The translations under genes were made by a program, and so were the position numbers. The notes beneath the pieces are model-generated. The model did not search any database, was not told the origin of the DNA, and was given only the letters and a program-made list of their open reading frames with translations. From Deltaproteobacteria bacterium (lineage in GTDB: Bacteria; Myxococcota; Polyangia; Polyangiales; B10-G4), in assembly GCA_019312705.1 (NCBI GenBank), contig JAFDCW010000333.1:1-5802 (forward strand): a stretch of 5,802 bases of DNA. The letters run 5' to 3'. This document shows positions 1 to 5,802 of this stretch, piece after piece; position 1 is the stretch's first letter, and each line of letters starts with the position of its first letter.

Positions 1-932
1 GGCCCATCGTCCACCGCTACCTGAACCGAACCCCCCTCTACCGGTACTCACTCTTGAGCGCTCGGATGGGCTTCGATGCCTACGTCAAACACGAGAACCA
101 CCTGCCGATTGGGGCGTTCAAGGTTCGCGGGGGGGTCAACCTCTTCGCCAACTTGAGCGACGCCCAGCGACGCCGGGGCACCGTCACCGCGACCCGGGGC
201 AACCACGGGCTCTCGATGGCCTGGGCGGCCCGGGCCTTCGGGTCTCGGGCGGTGATCTACGTGCCCAAGGGCAACAACCCGGAAAAGAACGCCGTCATGG
301 AGGCCCTCGGGGCCGAGGTCGTGGTCCACGGCCGCGACTTCGACGAGGCCCGCGCCGAAGCTGAGGCCCGGGCGGACAACGAATCGCTCTACTACGTGCA
401 CGTCGCCAACGAGCCCTTGCTCATCGCCGGGGTCGGCACCTGCGCCATGGAAATCGCAGAAGAGCTCCCAGACGTCGACACGGTAATCGTGCCCGTCGGG
501 GGCGGTAGCTGCCTCGCTGGAACCGTCGTCGCGCTGCGAACCATGCGCCCGGACGTCGAGATCATCGCCGTTCAGTCCGAGCGGGCCAACGCCCTCGCCC
601 GGTCCCTCGAGACCGGCAAGCTCGAGCACGTCGATTCCGCCGACACCTTTGCCGACGGCCTCGCAACCCGCTTCGCCTTCGAGGCGCCCTTCTCCATCGT
701 CAAAGACCAGGTAGACCGGGTGGTCCTGGTCAGCGAGGACGAGCTCAAGAAGGCCGTGCGCATGTGCATGGAAACGACTCACAACCTCTGCGAGGGCGCC
801 GCCGCCGCGGCCTTCGCGGCCGCGTGGAAGATCCACCGCGACCTCGCCGACAAGCGCGTCGTCATCGTGCACACGGGGCACAACATCGATCGGGACACGC
901 TCCGGTGGGCAATCGGAATGTTCGACGCGTAG
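1..932 (+). CDS. PLP-dependent threonine/serine dehydratase family enzyme (5' partial)
   Basis: Cytosolic fold-type II PLP enzyme, probably deaminating L-threonine or L-serine to a 2-oxo acid and ammonia. The frame is open from the window edge (first full codon at 3), so the true start lies upstream; the TTG at 54 is internal because family-like sequence (RTPLYR) precedes it. In order: the lysine motif GAFKVRGG, with the probable Schiff-base Lys at 120-122; the substrate/PLP loop TRGNHG, Asn at 201-203; the phosphate-binding glycine loop GGGSCLAG at 498-521; and a C-terminal HTGHNID motif where most relatives have SGGN. About 309 residues are visible and the protein ends right after the catalytic domain. 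It therefore lacks the ACT-like regulatory domain of biosynthetic IlvA and resembles single-domain catabolic enzymes. KHENH replaces the usual KREDLQ-type segment, so substrate is uncertain; a hydroxyaspartate or other beta-hydroxy amino acid lyase is possible. It ends in tandem TAG TAG, the second lying in the next element. Confidence 0.93.
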   Translation, partial: PIVHRYLNRTPLYRYSLLSARMGFDAYVKHENHLPIGAFKVRGGVNLFANLSDAQRRRGTVTATRGNHGLSMAWAARAFGSRAVIYVPKGNNPEKNAVMEALGAEVVVHGRDFDEARAEAEARADNESLYYVHVANEPLLIAGVGTCAMEIAEELPDVDTVIVPVGGGSCLAGTVVALRTMRPDVEIIAVQSERANALARSLETGKLEHVDSADTFADGLATRFAFEAPFSIVKDQVDRVVLVSEDELKKAVRMCMETTHNLCEGAAAAAFAAAWKIHRDLADKRVVIVHTGHNIDRDTLRWAIGMFDA

Positions 933-1216
933 TAGTGGCGCCCAGTCACGCCATTCGCCTCCGGTCCCAATCCCGGCTCCGGTCGACTGGCGTCGCCCTG
1001 TCGCCTTCTTGGGACCGGCTTACGTCCTCGGCGCAGGCCTCGAAATACCTTTGGTATTCCTTCGGCCAACGCCTGCGGGGGCACACTGCCGGCTCCGCTA
1101 CCGGCAGCCCTGCCGGCTCTGCGTGACTACGTCACGCTGCCGCCTCGGGGCTGCCGTTCGCAGAGCCTTCTTGTCGAGGGGCGCGCTCGGCGACTGACGC
1201 AACTGGACGCCACTAC
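932..1216 (-). repeat. structured inverted-repeat element (MITE-like or RNA-like)
   Basis: Non-coding block between the dehydratase stop and the minus-strand gene. Its ends form an inverted repeat: 932-959 against 1189-1216, with 23 of 28 positions Watson-Crick. Inside are several perfect stems: 961-970 with 1009-1018 (10 bp, CCGGTCCCAA), 1032-1038 with 1071-1077 (7 bp), 1044-1049 with 1053-1058 (6 bp, three-base loop), 1086-1092 with 1101-1107 (7 bp), 1101-1107 with 1110-1116 (7 bp, competing with the previous), 1115-1123 with 1159-1167 (9 bp), and 1121-1127 with 1131-1137 (7 bp, three-base loop). Most can coexist as a multibranched fold closed by the terminal helix. Four of the five imperfect terminal pairs would be G-U only in a minus-strand transcript, so minus is my tentative orientation. 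No convincing ORF, T-tract or target-site duplication is visible. It could be a non-autonomous mobile repeat, a structured RNA, or both; I do not recognise a named family. Confidence 0.6.
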
Positions 1217-1286
1217 CTCAGCTGAATTCGCGTAGGGCGATCTAGCTGACGTCGGCGGCGCCTCGGGCGTCTAGGAGGGGGACAGG

Positions 1287-1490
1287 CTACTCGGGGCAGT
1301 GGGGGCAGACGGTTTCCCGGGCTTCTTCGCAGTCGGCGGTGGCGGCGTCGCACCGCGGGGCGATGTCGGCGTCGGTCTGATCCATGGCGCAAGTGCGTTC
1401 GGCGACTTCGCAGATGGCTTCGCGGGCCTCGATGGCGTCTTCGCAATCGACTTCGTCGGCCTCGAGGTGGGCTTGGAGTTCGATCTCCAT
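1287..1490 (-). CDS. small cysteine-rich acidic protein, function unknown; N-terminus uncertain
   Basis: I do not recognise this protein by name. From the ATG at 1490 it has 67 residues, rich in Glu, Asp and Ala, with seven cysteines (16, 27, 34, 47, 54, 62, 65). Two Cx6C pairs (27/34 and 47/54) lie in helix-like segments joined by a short Asp/Pro loop, suggesting a disulfide-linked helical hairpin, and the end is CPHCPE. This would suit an exported protein, but no signal peptide is visible. Codons are G/C-ending (GCC, GAC, GAG) as in a real gene, and opposing frames are unconvincing. Before the ATG only a weak GAGA lies about 8 nt away. The same frame continues upstream with equally gene-like codons to about 1628, including a segment SVYEGAEQPASAVAPLGPDA, but contains no ATG, GTG or TTG before a stop at 1761-1763. 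The real start may be non-canonical, or the 5' end may be broken. No terminator is evident in 1217-1286. Confidence 0.6.
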   Translation of the reverse strand: MEIELQAHLEADEVDCEDAIEAREAICEVAERTCAMDQTDADIAPRCDAATADCEEARETVCPHCPE

Positions 1491-1647
1491 GCGGTGGATC
1501 TCGCTGCGCGAGTACTCGGCGTCGTGGGGGGCTTCGAACGCATCGGGCCCGAGGGGGGCGACGGCGGAGGCGGGCTGCTCGGCGCCCTCGTAGACGCTCT
1601 GGCGACGCTTCGGAAAGGGCTGATCCAGAGATGATCGGGCGCAAGAG

Positions 1648-1761
1648 CGGGAACGGCAACGGGAACGGGATCGGAAGCGGTATCGGGATCGGGAACGGGA
1701 ACGGGATCGGAAGCGGGAACGGGATCGGGATCGGGAACGGGAACGGCAACGGGAACGGCAC
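1648..1761. repeat. CGGNNN hexanucleotide tandem repeat, 19 units
   Basis: Nineteen consecutive 6-bp units, all beginning CGG. Most are CGGGAA or CGGGAT, with interspersed CGGAAG, CGGCAA, CGGTAT and a final CGGCAC. The block CGGGAA-CGGGAT-CGGAAG recurs, hinting at longer duplications. Any reading frame through it gives a two-residue repeat (Gly-Asn/Ile/Ser on plus, Arg-Ser/Phe or Pro-Phe/Ile on minus), so the apparent open frames here are by-products of repeat length. It lies between the 5' end of the minus-strand Cys-rich gene and the start of the M23 gene, where divergent promoters would be expected. Copy-number change by slippage would alter spacing in multiples of 6 bp without shifting any frame. 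Confidence 0.9.
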
Positions 1762-1778
1762 TACCGGCGCCGCCTCTC

Positions 1779-1812
1779 GTGGCGCCTTCTTGTTGGGTGG
1801 CGCCTTCTTGTT
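1779..1812. repeat. two-copy 18-bp-period tandem repeat
   Basis: The 16-bp sequence GTGGCGCCTTCTTGTT occurs exactly at 1779-1794 and 1797-1812, spaced by two bases (period 18). The contained GGCGCC is palindromic. It sits just after the hexanucleotide array and upstream of the M23 gene. No coding role is convincing: the flanking frames read only low-complexity sequence. It may be a small VNTR or a paired protein-binding site; the sequence does not decide. Confidence 0.75.
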
Positions 1813-1825
1813 AAGGGGTCCCTGG

Positions 1826-1853
1826 CCCCCGCTTCGCGTTGCGCCGGCGGGGG
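1826..1853 (+). promoter_or_regulatory. GC hairpin overlapping the M23 ribosome-binding site
   Basis: CCCCCGC at 1826-1832 is perfectly complementary to GCGGGGG at 1847-1853, seven G-C pairs around a 14-base loop that can itself form CGC/GCG. The 3' arm contains the first five bases of the GGGGGAG ribosome-binding site at 1849-1855. If transcription starts upstream of 1826, the folded leader would hide that site. The pairing is seen directly; any effect on translation is inference. Confidence 0.45.
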
Positions 1854-1855
1854 AG
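1849..1855 (+). promoter_or_regulatory. ribosome-binding site deciding a TTG start
   Basis: GGGGGAG contains a strong GGAG core and ends 8 nt before the TTG at 1864, an ideal distance. The in-frame ATG at 1876 is 20 nt away and has only GCCCG-type sequence in front of it. This favours TTG as the initiation codon of the M23 gene. Confidence 0.65.
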
Positions 1856-1863
1856 CGCTGATA

Positions 1864-3429
1864 TTGCTTCGCCCGATGTCGGTCGAGGAGACGCCCGCGG
1901 AGGATGATCCGCTCAGCCGACCGCTGCCGTCGGTGGACATACCGCTCCTGCGTCACCAGCGCCGGGACGCGCGCACGAAGCAACTCGCGATGCTCGCGGC
2001 GGGAGTCGGGATCGTCTCGTCCGCGGTCGCTGTCTTCACGCTGGTCGACTTCGACTTCGACTTCGGCTTCGGCTTCGGCGGCGGGGACGGGGGCGATGAC
2101 GTTCTCGAACCCAGTACGGTCGGCGCCCCCGCCAACGGCTCTGCCCCCCGCGACCTCGACGGTTCCCTCGACGGCGCTTCCCAGAACGCAGCGGCGACGA
2201 CCGCACCGACGGCGCCGCCCGAGCCCGTCACGGCCGCGTCCCACGAACCGACGGTCCTCGGGGCCGTCACCCGGACCGAGGCCGCCTTCGGCAACGGGCG
2301 AGGATTCCGCGCCGCCCTCGTCGCTGCGGGGGCCTCGGCCGAGGAATACGAAGAGCTCGAAGACGCCCTCGAGGAGGTGATGGACTTTCGTCGCTGCCGC
2401 GCCACGGACCGTCTCATCTTCGAACGGGACACGGACCGCAATATCCTGCTCTTCGAGTACCGGGGAAACTCCATCGAGTACTACCAAGTGACGCGAAATC
2501 GCCGCGGGGAGCTTCGGGGAGAAAAGGTCGAGATCCCAATCGAGACCCGGCGCATCTCCCGCGGAGGCTCGGTCCAGACCTCCCTCGGCGCCGCCTTCGA
2601 GGGGGCGGGCCTCGGCCGGGCGTTGGTCGGGCGCTTCATGGAAGCCTTCGAGGGCAAAGTGAACTTCAATACTCACCCCAGGGCCGGGGACACGTTCCGC
2701 ATCATCGCCGAAGAAGAGCGTATTTCCGGGGAGTTCCACGGCTGGGGGCGAGTGCATGCCGTGGAGTACATGGGTCAGCGCACGGGAGAGCTCCGGGCCT
2801 TCTGGTTCTCGACGGGGAACGACGACGACGGGGAGTTTTACGAAGAAGACGGCCGAGCGATGCGCGGCGGATGGCTCAGAACCCCACTCCAATACGACCG
2901 CATCAGCTCGCGCTTCGACCTGCAGCGCATGCACCCCATCCTGCGCCGCGTGCACCCCCACAACGGGGTGGACTACGCCGCCGGCACCGGGGCCCCGGTA
3001 TGGGCCACCGCCGACGGGACGGTCACCTTCGCCGGCGAGCGGGGCGCCAACGGCAACCTCGTCGCCCTCCGCCACGCCAACGGGTACGAGTCCTACTATG
3101 CCCACCTCAGTCGCTTCGCCCGGGGGCTCTCCCGGGGCGACGAGGTCGAACAACGCCAGCTCATCGGCTACGTGGGTTCGACGGGCCGGTCGACGGGCCC
3201 GCACCTGCACTTCGGCCTCAAGCGCAACGGACGATTCCTCGATCCCCTCGAAGAGATCAACGGGCCGGGCCGCATGATGCCCCGGGGCCACCTGCCTCGC
3301 TTCCGCACGCAAGCCCGCCGCCTCGGCCGAGAAATCGCCCGCATCGAAACAGGTACTTCCGCCCCCGCTTCCGCCCCCGCGACGCCCGGCGGGGCCAGCG
3401 ACGAATCCACCGAAGAGCCCATGGACTAG
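1864..3429 (+). CDS. membrane-anchored M23 (LytM) peptidoglycan endopeptidase
   Basis: Predicted zinc metallopeptidase that cuts peptide cross-links or stems of peptidoglycan outside the inner membrane. With the TTG start it has 521 residues; an ATG at 1876 would remove four. Residues 1-40 are a charged, presumably cytoplasmic tail, 41-61 a single hydrophobic anchor, followed by a DFDFDFGFGF repeat and a Gly/Asp then Ala/Thr/Pro-rich linker to about residue 135. Residues about 140-340 resemble the OapA/Csd3-like domains preceding LytM in MepM-type enzymes: a helical FRAALVAAG segment, then a beta-rich region with FNTHPRAGDTFRI. The LytM domain covers about 340-470 with all metal and catalytic motifs: HNGVD (His366, Asp370), YYAHLSRF (His414) and HLHFG (His447, His449), so it should be active. 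A Ser/Ala/Pro-rich tail of about 50 residues follows. It is probably co-transcribed with the glycosyltransferase 40 bp downstream. Family assignment is firm; exact bond specificity is not. Confidence 0.95.
   Translation: MLRPMSVEETPAEDDPLSRPLPSVDIPLLRHQRRDARTKQLAMLAAGVGIVSSAVAVFTLVDFDFDFGFGFGGGDGGDDVLEPSTVGAPANGSAPRDLDGSLDGASQNAAATTAPTAPPEPVTAASHEPTVLGAVTRTEAAFGNGRGFRAALVAAGASAEEYEELEDALEEVMDFRRCRATDRLIFERDTDRNILLFEYRGNSIEYYQVTRNRRGELRGEKVEIPIETRRISRGGSVQTSLGAAFEGAGLGRALVGRFMEAFEGKVNFNTHPRAGDTFRIIAEEERISGEFHGWGRVHAVEYMGQRTGELRAFWFSTGNDDDGEFYEEDGRAMRGGWLRTPLQYDRISSRFDLQRMHPILRRVHPHNGVDYAAGTGAPVWATADGTVTFAGERGANGNLVALRHANGYESYYAHLSRFARGLSRGDEVEQRQLIGYVGSTGRSTGPHLHFGLKRNGRFLDPLEEINGPGRMMPRGHLPRFRTQARRLGREIARIETGTSAPASAPATPGGASDESTEEPMD
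2047..2076 (+). repeat. in-frame GRCTTC hexanucleotide repeat in the M23 gene
   Basis: Three copies of GACTTC followed by two of GGCTTC encode DFDFDFGFGF immediately after the membrane anchor, at residues 62-71. Changes in copy number would be in frame and would only lengthen or shorten the juxtamembrane segment. It is a second hexanucleotide repeat within 300 bp of the intergenic CGGNNN array, though with a different unit. Confidence 0.8.
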
Positions 3430-3469
3430 GCCACGATTCCACGCTAATTGGGCGGCAGCGCTGGGTCTT

Positions 3470-5802
3470 ATGGAGCTGAATCAGAGGCAAGAACGGGTCT
3501 GGGCCGCCATGGCCCTCGCGGCAGTGGCAGGGCTGTTGTTCTATGGGCTGCCCGGCTTCGGGATCTGGGACCCGTGGGAGCTGAACACCGCCGACGAAGC
3601 GCGACACCTGCTCAGCGGGGAGGTCGGCGAGCTCACCCGCCCCGCCTTCATGCGTTGGTTCGTGGCCGCCGGATTCGCGGTTTTCGGCGTAAACGAGTGG
3701 GCCGGGCGCCTCGGCGTCGCCGCCGCAGGCCTCGTGGCCGTCGCGTTGGCCTTCCTCTTGGTCCGCCGATTCGCGGGCCGGCGCGCGGGCGTCTACGCCG
3801 CCGTGATCGCGGGCACGAGCCCCCTCTTCCTCTTCAACAGCCGGCAGATGCTCGGCGACGCCCCGGCCTTCGCCGCCCACGGGATGATCGCCCTCGGCGC
3901 ACTTTCGGCCATCTACCGGCCCGCCGGTCCTGAAGCAGACGAAAAGGCCCGCACCCGCAATACCGTGTTGTGGTTGCTGCTCGCCCTCGCCGGGGTCGCC
4001 ATCGGCATCGCCACCCGCGGCGCCCTCCTCGGCGCCCTCGCGCCCCTCGGCGCCGTCGCCCTCGCCGCCGCCTACACCGGCACGCTGAAGAAGCCCGATG
4101 GCGATGGCCGGGTGCAGACCATCGCGGCCTGGGCTGTCGTGGTCTCGGCCCTCGCCCTCGCAGCCGTCGTCGCCAACGCAGTGGTCGCCGACGTCGCGGG
4201 CTATTCGTCGTGGCTCGGGGGCAAACCCCGAGGCGGAGATCCGCCTACCTTCGACGCCGCCATCGAGACCATCTTCCACGGCTTCGCGCCCTGGAGCGCC
4301 ATTCTCCCCCTCGCCATCGGCTGGCTGCTGCTCGCGGGCAGGGACGGCGCGGCGGCCCATGGCGATGCGGACGCGGAAGACGTCCAGGCCTCGGAGCCCC
4401 AAGACGAGTCCGAAGACTCCCAAGAGGCCAAAGACGCAGACGATACGGATCACCGGATGCAAGCCGCGTTTCGTTTGTCGCTTCTGCTCTGGGCGGCCAT
4501 TGGCTACGGCGCCCTGACCCTCTTCGAGGCGCGCTACGGGCCCGGCACCTTCGTGCCTGTCCTGGCCCTCGCCGCAGCGGTCGCCATTCTGCTCCGCGAC
4601 GTCGAAGGCACCAAGAGCACCTTCCCCGTGGCAGCGGTCGTCGGAGCGCTGTTCACGGGCCTCGTCATCCGGGACTTCAGCCTCTACCCCGGGGGTCCCG
4701 TCGACGGCCTCGCAGTGGACGAGCTCACCGTGCCCGAGGTCTTCAATCCGCGCCGCTACTGGGCCGTCGTCCTCGGGCTCTTCGGGGCCGCGGTGGTCCT
4801 CGGTTTCCTCTCGGCGCCGGTCGAGAAGCGCAAGCTCGAACTCAAGGCACCCTACCGATGCGCCGTCACCCGCTGGCGCGAAGGCAACCCGGCCGTCCGC
4901 CTATGGATGGTCGCCGGCGGCATCCTCGTCGCGGTCTTCCCCATCTGGACCATTGTCGTCTTCGCCTTCGGCGACTCCCTCGGCCTCACGGTCATCGTGG
5001 CCAAGTGGAGCAAGCGCTTGGGCCTGGTCGTGGTCGCCGTGCCGATTCTCATCGCCGGAGCGCAGGCCGCCTGGGCCGCGGCCCCGCGCATCGGTCGTCA
5101 CCGCTTCATCCCGCTCCTGGTCGCCGGTGTCATCGTCGGCGGTTACGCTGCCCAGGGCTACCTGCCGGCGCTCTCGGCGCACTTCTCTCCCCGCGAGGTC
5201 TACGACACGTTCAATAGCCACGCGGCCGACGGCGAGATCCTCGGCGAATACCGGGTCGGCGGTCGAGCCGCGGCGTATTACGCCGACGGGCTGGTCCAGG
5301 AAATCGAGAACCAAGCCGCGCTCCTCGAGTTTCTCGGAAGCGATGAGCGGCGTTGGGCCGCCTTCCCCGCCGACGAGCTCGCCGCCATCGACCGGGCCTA
5401 TCGCCGCCGGGAGGACCGCCACCTCTTCATCGCCGACGCCCGGAGCGCCCGGGTGGTCCTCGCGACCAACCGTCCGATCGAGGGCGTCGAGGATCAGAAC
5501 TTCATCGCGGAGTTCGTCACGGACCAGGAGCCGACGCCACAATTCCCGGTCAACGCCACCCTCGACAACAAGATCATCCTCCTCGGCTACGACCTCGAGC
5601 TTTCCCACGACGGCTACGTGGGCTCCGGCGAAGACTTCGTGATCACCTGGTACTGGAAGTGCCTCGCTCCGTCGCCGGGGAGCTGGAAGATGTTCGTGCA
5701 CATCGACGGTAACGGCAATCGGGTCCACGGAGACCACGAACCCGTCGAAGACCGCTACCCAGTGCGCCTCTGGGACGAAGGGGACATCGTGATCGACCGC
5801 CA
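3470..5802 (+). CDS. GT39/ArnT-like polytopic membrane glycosyltransferase (3' partial)
   Basis: Open from ATG at 3470 to the window edge: 777 codons without a stop. This is the first in-frame ATG after the M23 gene, 40 bp downstream, with only a weak GGG before it. Predicted GT-C fold inner-membrane enzyme transferring a sugar from a polyprenyl-phosphate donor to a periplasmic acceptor. First membrane segment about 11-28, then a first external loop with the expected acidic motif NTADEAR (Asp42, Glu43) and TRPAFMRWF, matching the family's KPPLxxW-type segment. NSRQMLGDAP carries Asp130 where relatives have a conserved TD/SD. About a dozen hydrophobic segments follow to near residue 570. Residues about 291-330 form an unusual acidic Asp/Glu/Ala/Ser loop between two of them. 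From 572 on the protein is soluble, ending with a segment (MFVHIDGNGNRVHGDHEP, then YPVRLW) like C-terminal domains of some other GT39 proteins. Donor and acceptor cannot be named; lipid A, protein and polysaccharide are all possible. Confidence 0.92.
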   Translation, partial: MELNQRQERVWAAMALAAVAGLLFYGLPGFGIWDPWELNTADEARHLLSGEVGELTRPAFMRWFVAAGFAVFGVNEWAGRLGVAAAGLVAVALAFLLVRRFAGRRAGVYAAVIAGTSPLFLFNSRQMLGDAPAFAAHGMIALGALSAIYRPAGPEADEKARTRNTVLWLLLALAGVAIGIATRGALLGALAPLGAVALAAAYTGTLKKPDGDGRVQTIAAWAVVVSALALAAVVANAVVADVAGYSSWLGGKPRGGDPPTFDAAIETIFHGFAPWSAILPLAIGWLLLAGRDGAAAHGDADAEDVQASEPQDESEDSQEAKDADDTDHRMQAAFRLSLLLWAAIGYGALTLFEARYGPGTFVPVLALAAAVAILLRDVEGTKSTFPVAAVVGALFTGLVIRDFSLYPGGPVDGLAVDELTVPEVFNPRRYWAVVLGLFGAAVVLGFLSAPVEKRKLELKAPYRCAVTRWREGNPAVRLWMVAGGILVAVFPIWTIVVFAFGDSLGLTVIVAKWSKRLGLVVVAVPILIAGAQAAWAAAPRIGRHRFIPLLVAGVIVGGYAAQGYLPALSAHFSPREVYDTFNSHAADGEILGEYRVGGRAAAYYADGLVQEIENQAALLEFLGSDERRWAAFPADELAAIDRAYRRREDRHLFIADARSARVVLATNRPIEGVEDQNFIAEFVTDQEPTPQFPVNATLDNKIILLGYDLELSHDGYVGSGEDFVITWYWKCLAPSPGSWKMFVHIDGNGNRVHGDHEPVEDRYPVRLWDEGDIVIDR

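Noticed and set aside
48..881. Minus-strand open frame opposite the dehydratase
   Set aside because: Antisense shadow, Gly/Val/Asp/Glu-rich with no recognisable domain, while the plus strand has all PLP motifs.
961..1077. Rho-independent terminator of the dehydratase
   Set aside because: The stems at 961-1018 and 1032-1077 are not followed by a T-tract, and the first has a 38-base loop.
926..1223. Target-site duplication flanking the 932-1216 element
   Set aside because: Sequences immediately outside the inverted repeat do not match over more than a base or two, so transposition is not proven by flanks.
1299..1634. Plus-strand Gly/Phe/Val-rich frame
   Set aside because: Opposes the Cys-rich minus-strand gene, which has better codon pattern and residue composition; no ribosome-binding site seen.
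1648..1812. CRISPR array
   Set aside because: Units are 6 bp or 18 bp in direct tandem, with no 25-40 bp repeats separated by unique spacers.
1631..1861. Plus-strand frame starting with ATG and encoding Gly-Asn/Ile/Ser repeats
   Set aside because: The composition is produced entirely by the hexanucleotide array, and no ribosome-binding site is evident. I treat it as a repeat, not a gene.
1213..3312. Minus-strand open frame of about 700 codons
   Set aside because: It lies opposite the clearly real M23 gene, reads through the hexanucleotide repeat as Pro-Phe/Ile dipeptides, ends as an Arg-rich stretch, and shows no family motif. It is a GC-rich antisense shadow.
3257..4462. Minus-strand open frame spanning the M23/glycosyltransferase junction
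   Set aside because: Crosses two convincing plus-strand genes and is low-complexity Gly/Glu/Ala sequence.
3970..5217. Plus-strand Arg/Pro-rich open frame of about 415 codons
   Set aside because: Off-frame shadow of the glycosyltransferase, whose own frame has clear membrane segments and stays open to the window end.
4901..5737. Minus-strand open frame opposite the 3' part of the glycosyltransferase
   Set aside because: Antisense shadow without recognisable motifs.

Overview
The window comes from a very GC-rich bacterial genome (roughly two-thirds G+C by eye, with strong G/C preference at codon third positions). Two genes plus part of a third run left to right. One short gene runs right to left between the first and second. 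The mix of a short Cys-rich Glu/Asp/Ala protein, intergenic hexanucleotide repeats and a large membrane glycosyltransferase suggests a Myxococcota or other deltaproteobacterial-type genome. That placement is inference; no marker gene settles it.

Layout. Positions 1-932 hold a PLP-dependent fold-type II enzyme of the threonine/serine dehydratase family, cut at its 5' end by the window edge. Positions 932-1216 hold a compact, heavily palindromic element closed by a 28-position inverted repeat and filled with smaller helices. A short minus-strand reading frame at 1287-1490 encodes a seven-cysteine acidic protein whose codon pattern continues upstream without a normal start. Next come a 19-unit CGGNNN hexanucleotide repeat (1648-1761), a two-copy 18-bp repeat (1779-1812) and a GC hairpin (1826-1853) overlapping a strong ribosome-binding site. 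Positions 1864-3429 encode a membrane-anchored M23 (LytM) peptidoglycan endopeptidase with its zinc site intact. Positions 3470-5802 encode a GT39/ArnT-like polytopic glycosyltransferase that leaves the window without a stop, so its frame is never closed here.

How they may work together. The M23 hydrolase and the glycosyltransferase are 40 bp apart on the same strand and could be co-transcribed. Both act at the cell envelope, one trimming peptidoglycan and the other probably moving sugar from a lipid carrier to a periplasmic acceptor. The dehydratase is amino-acid catabolism and is separated from them by the repeat-rich block, so it is probably a separate unit.

The part least explained by known gene families is 932-1863: the structured element, the small cysteine-rich gene with an unclear N-terminus, and the tandem repeats in front of the M23 gene.
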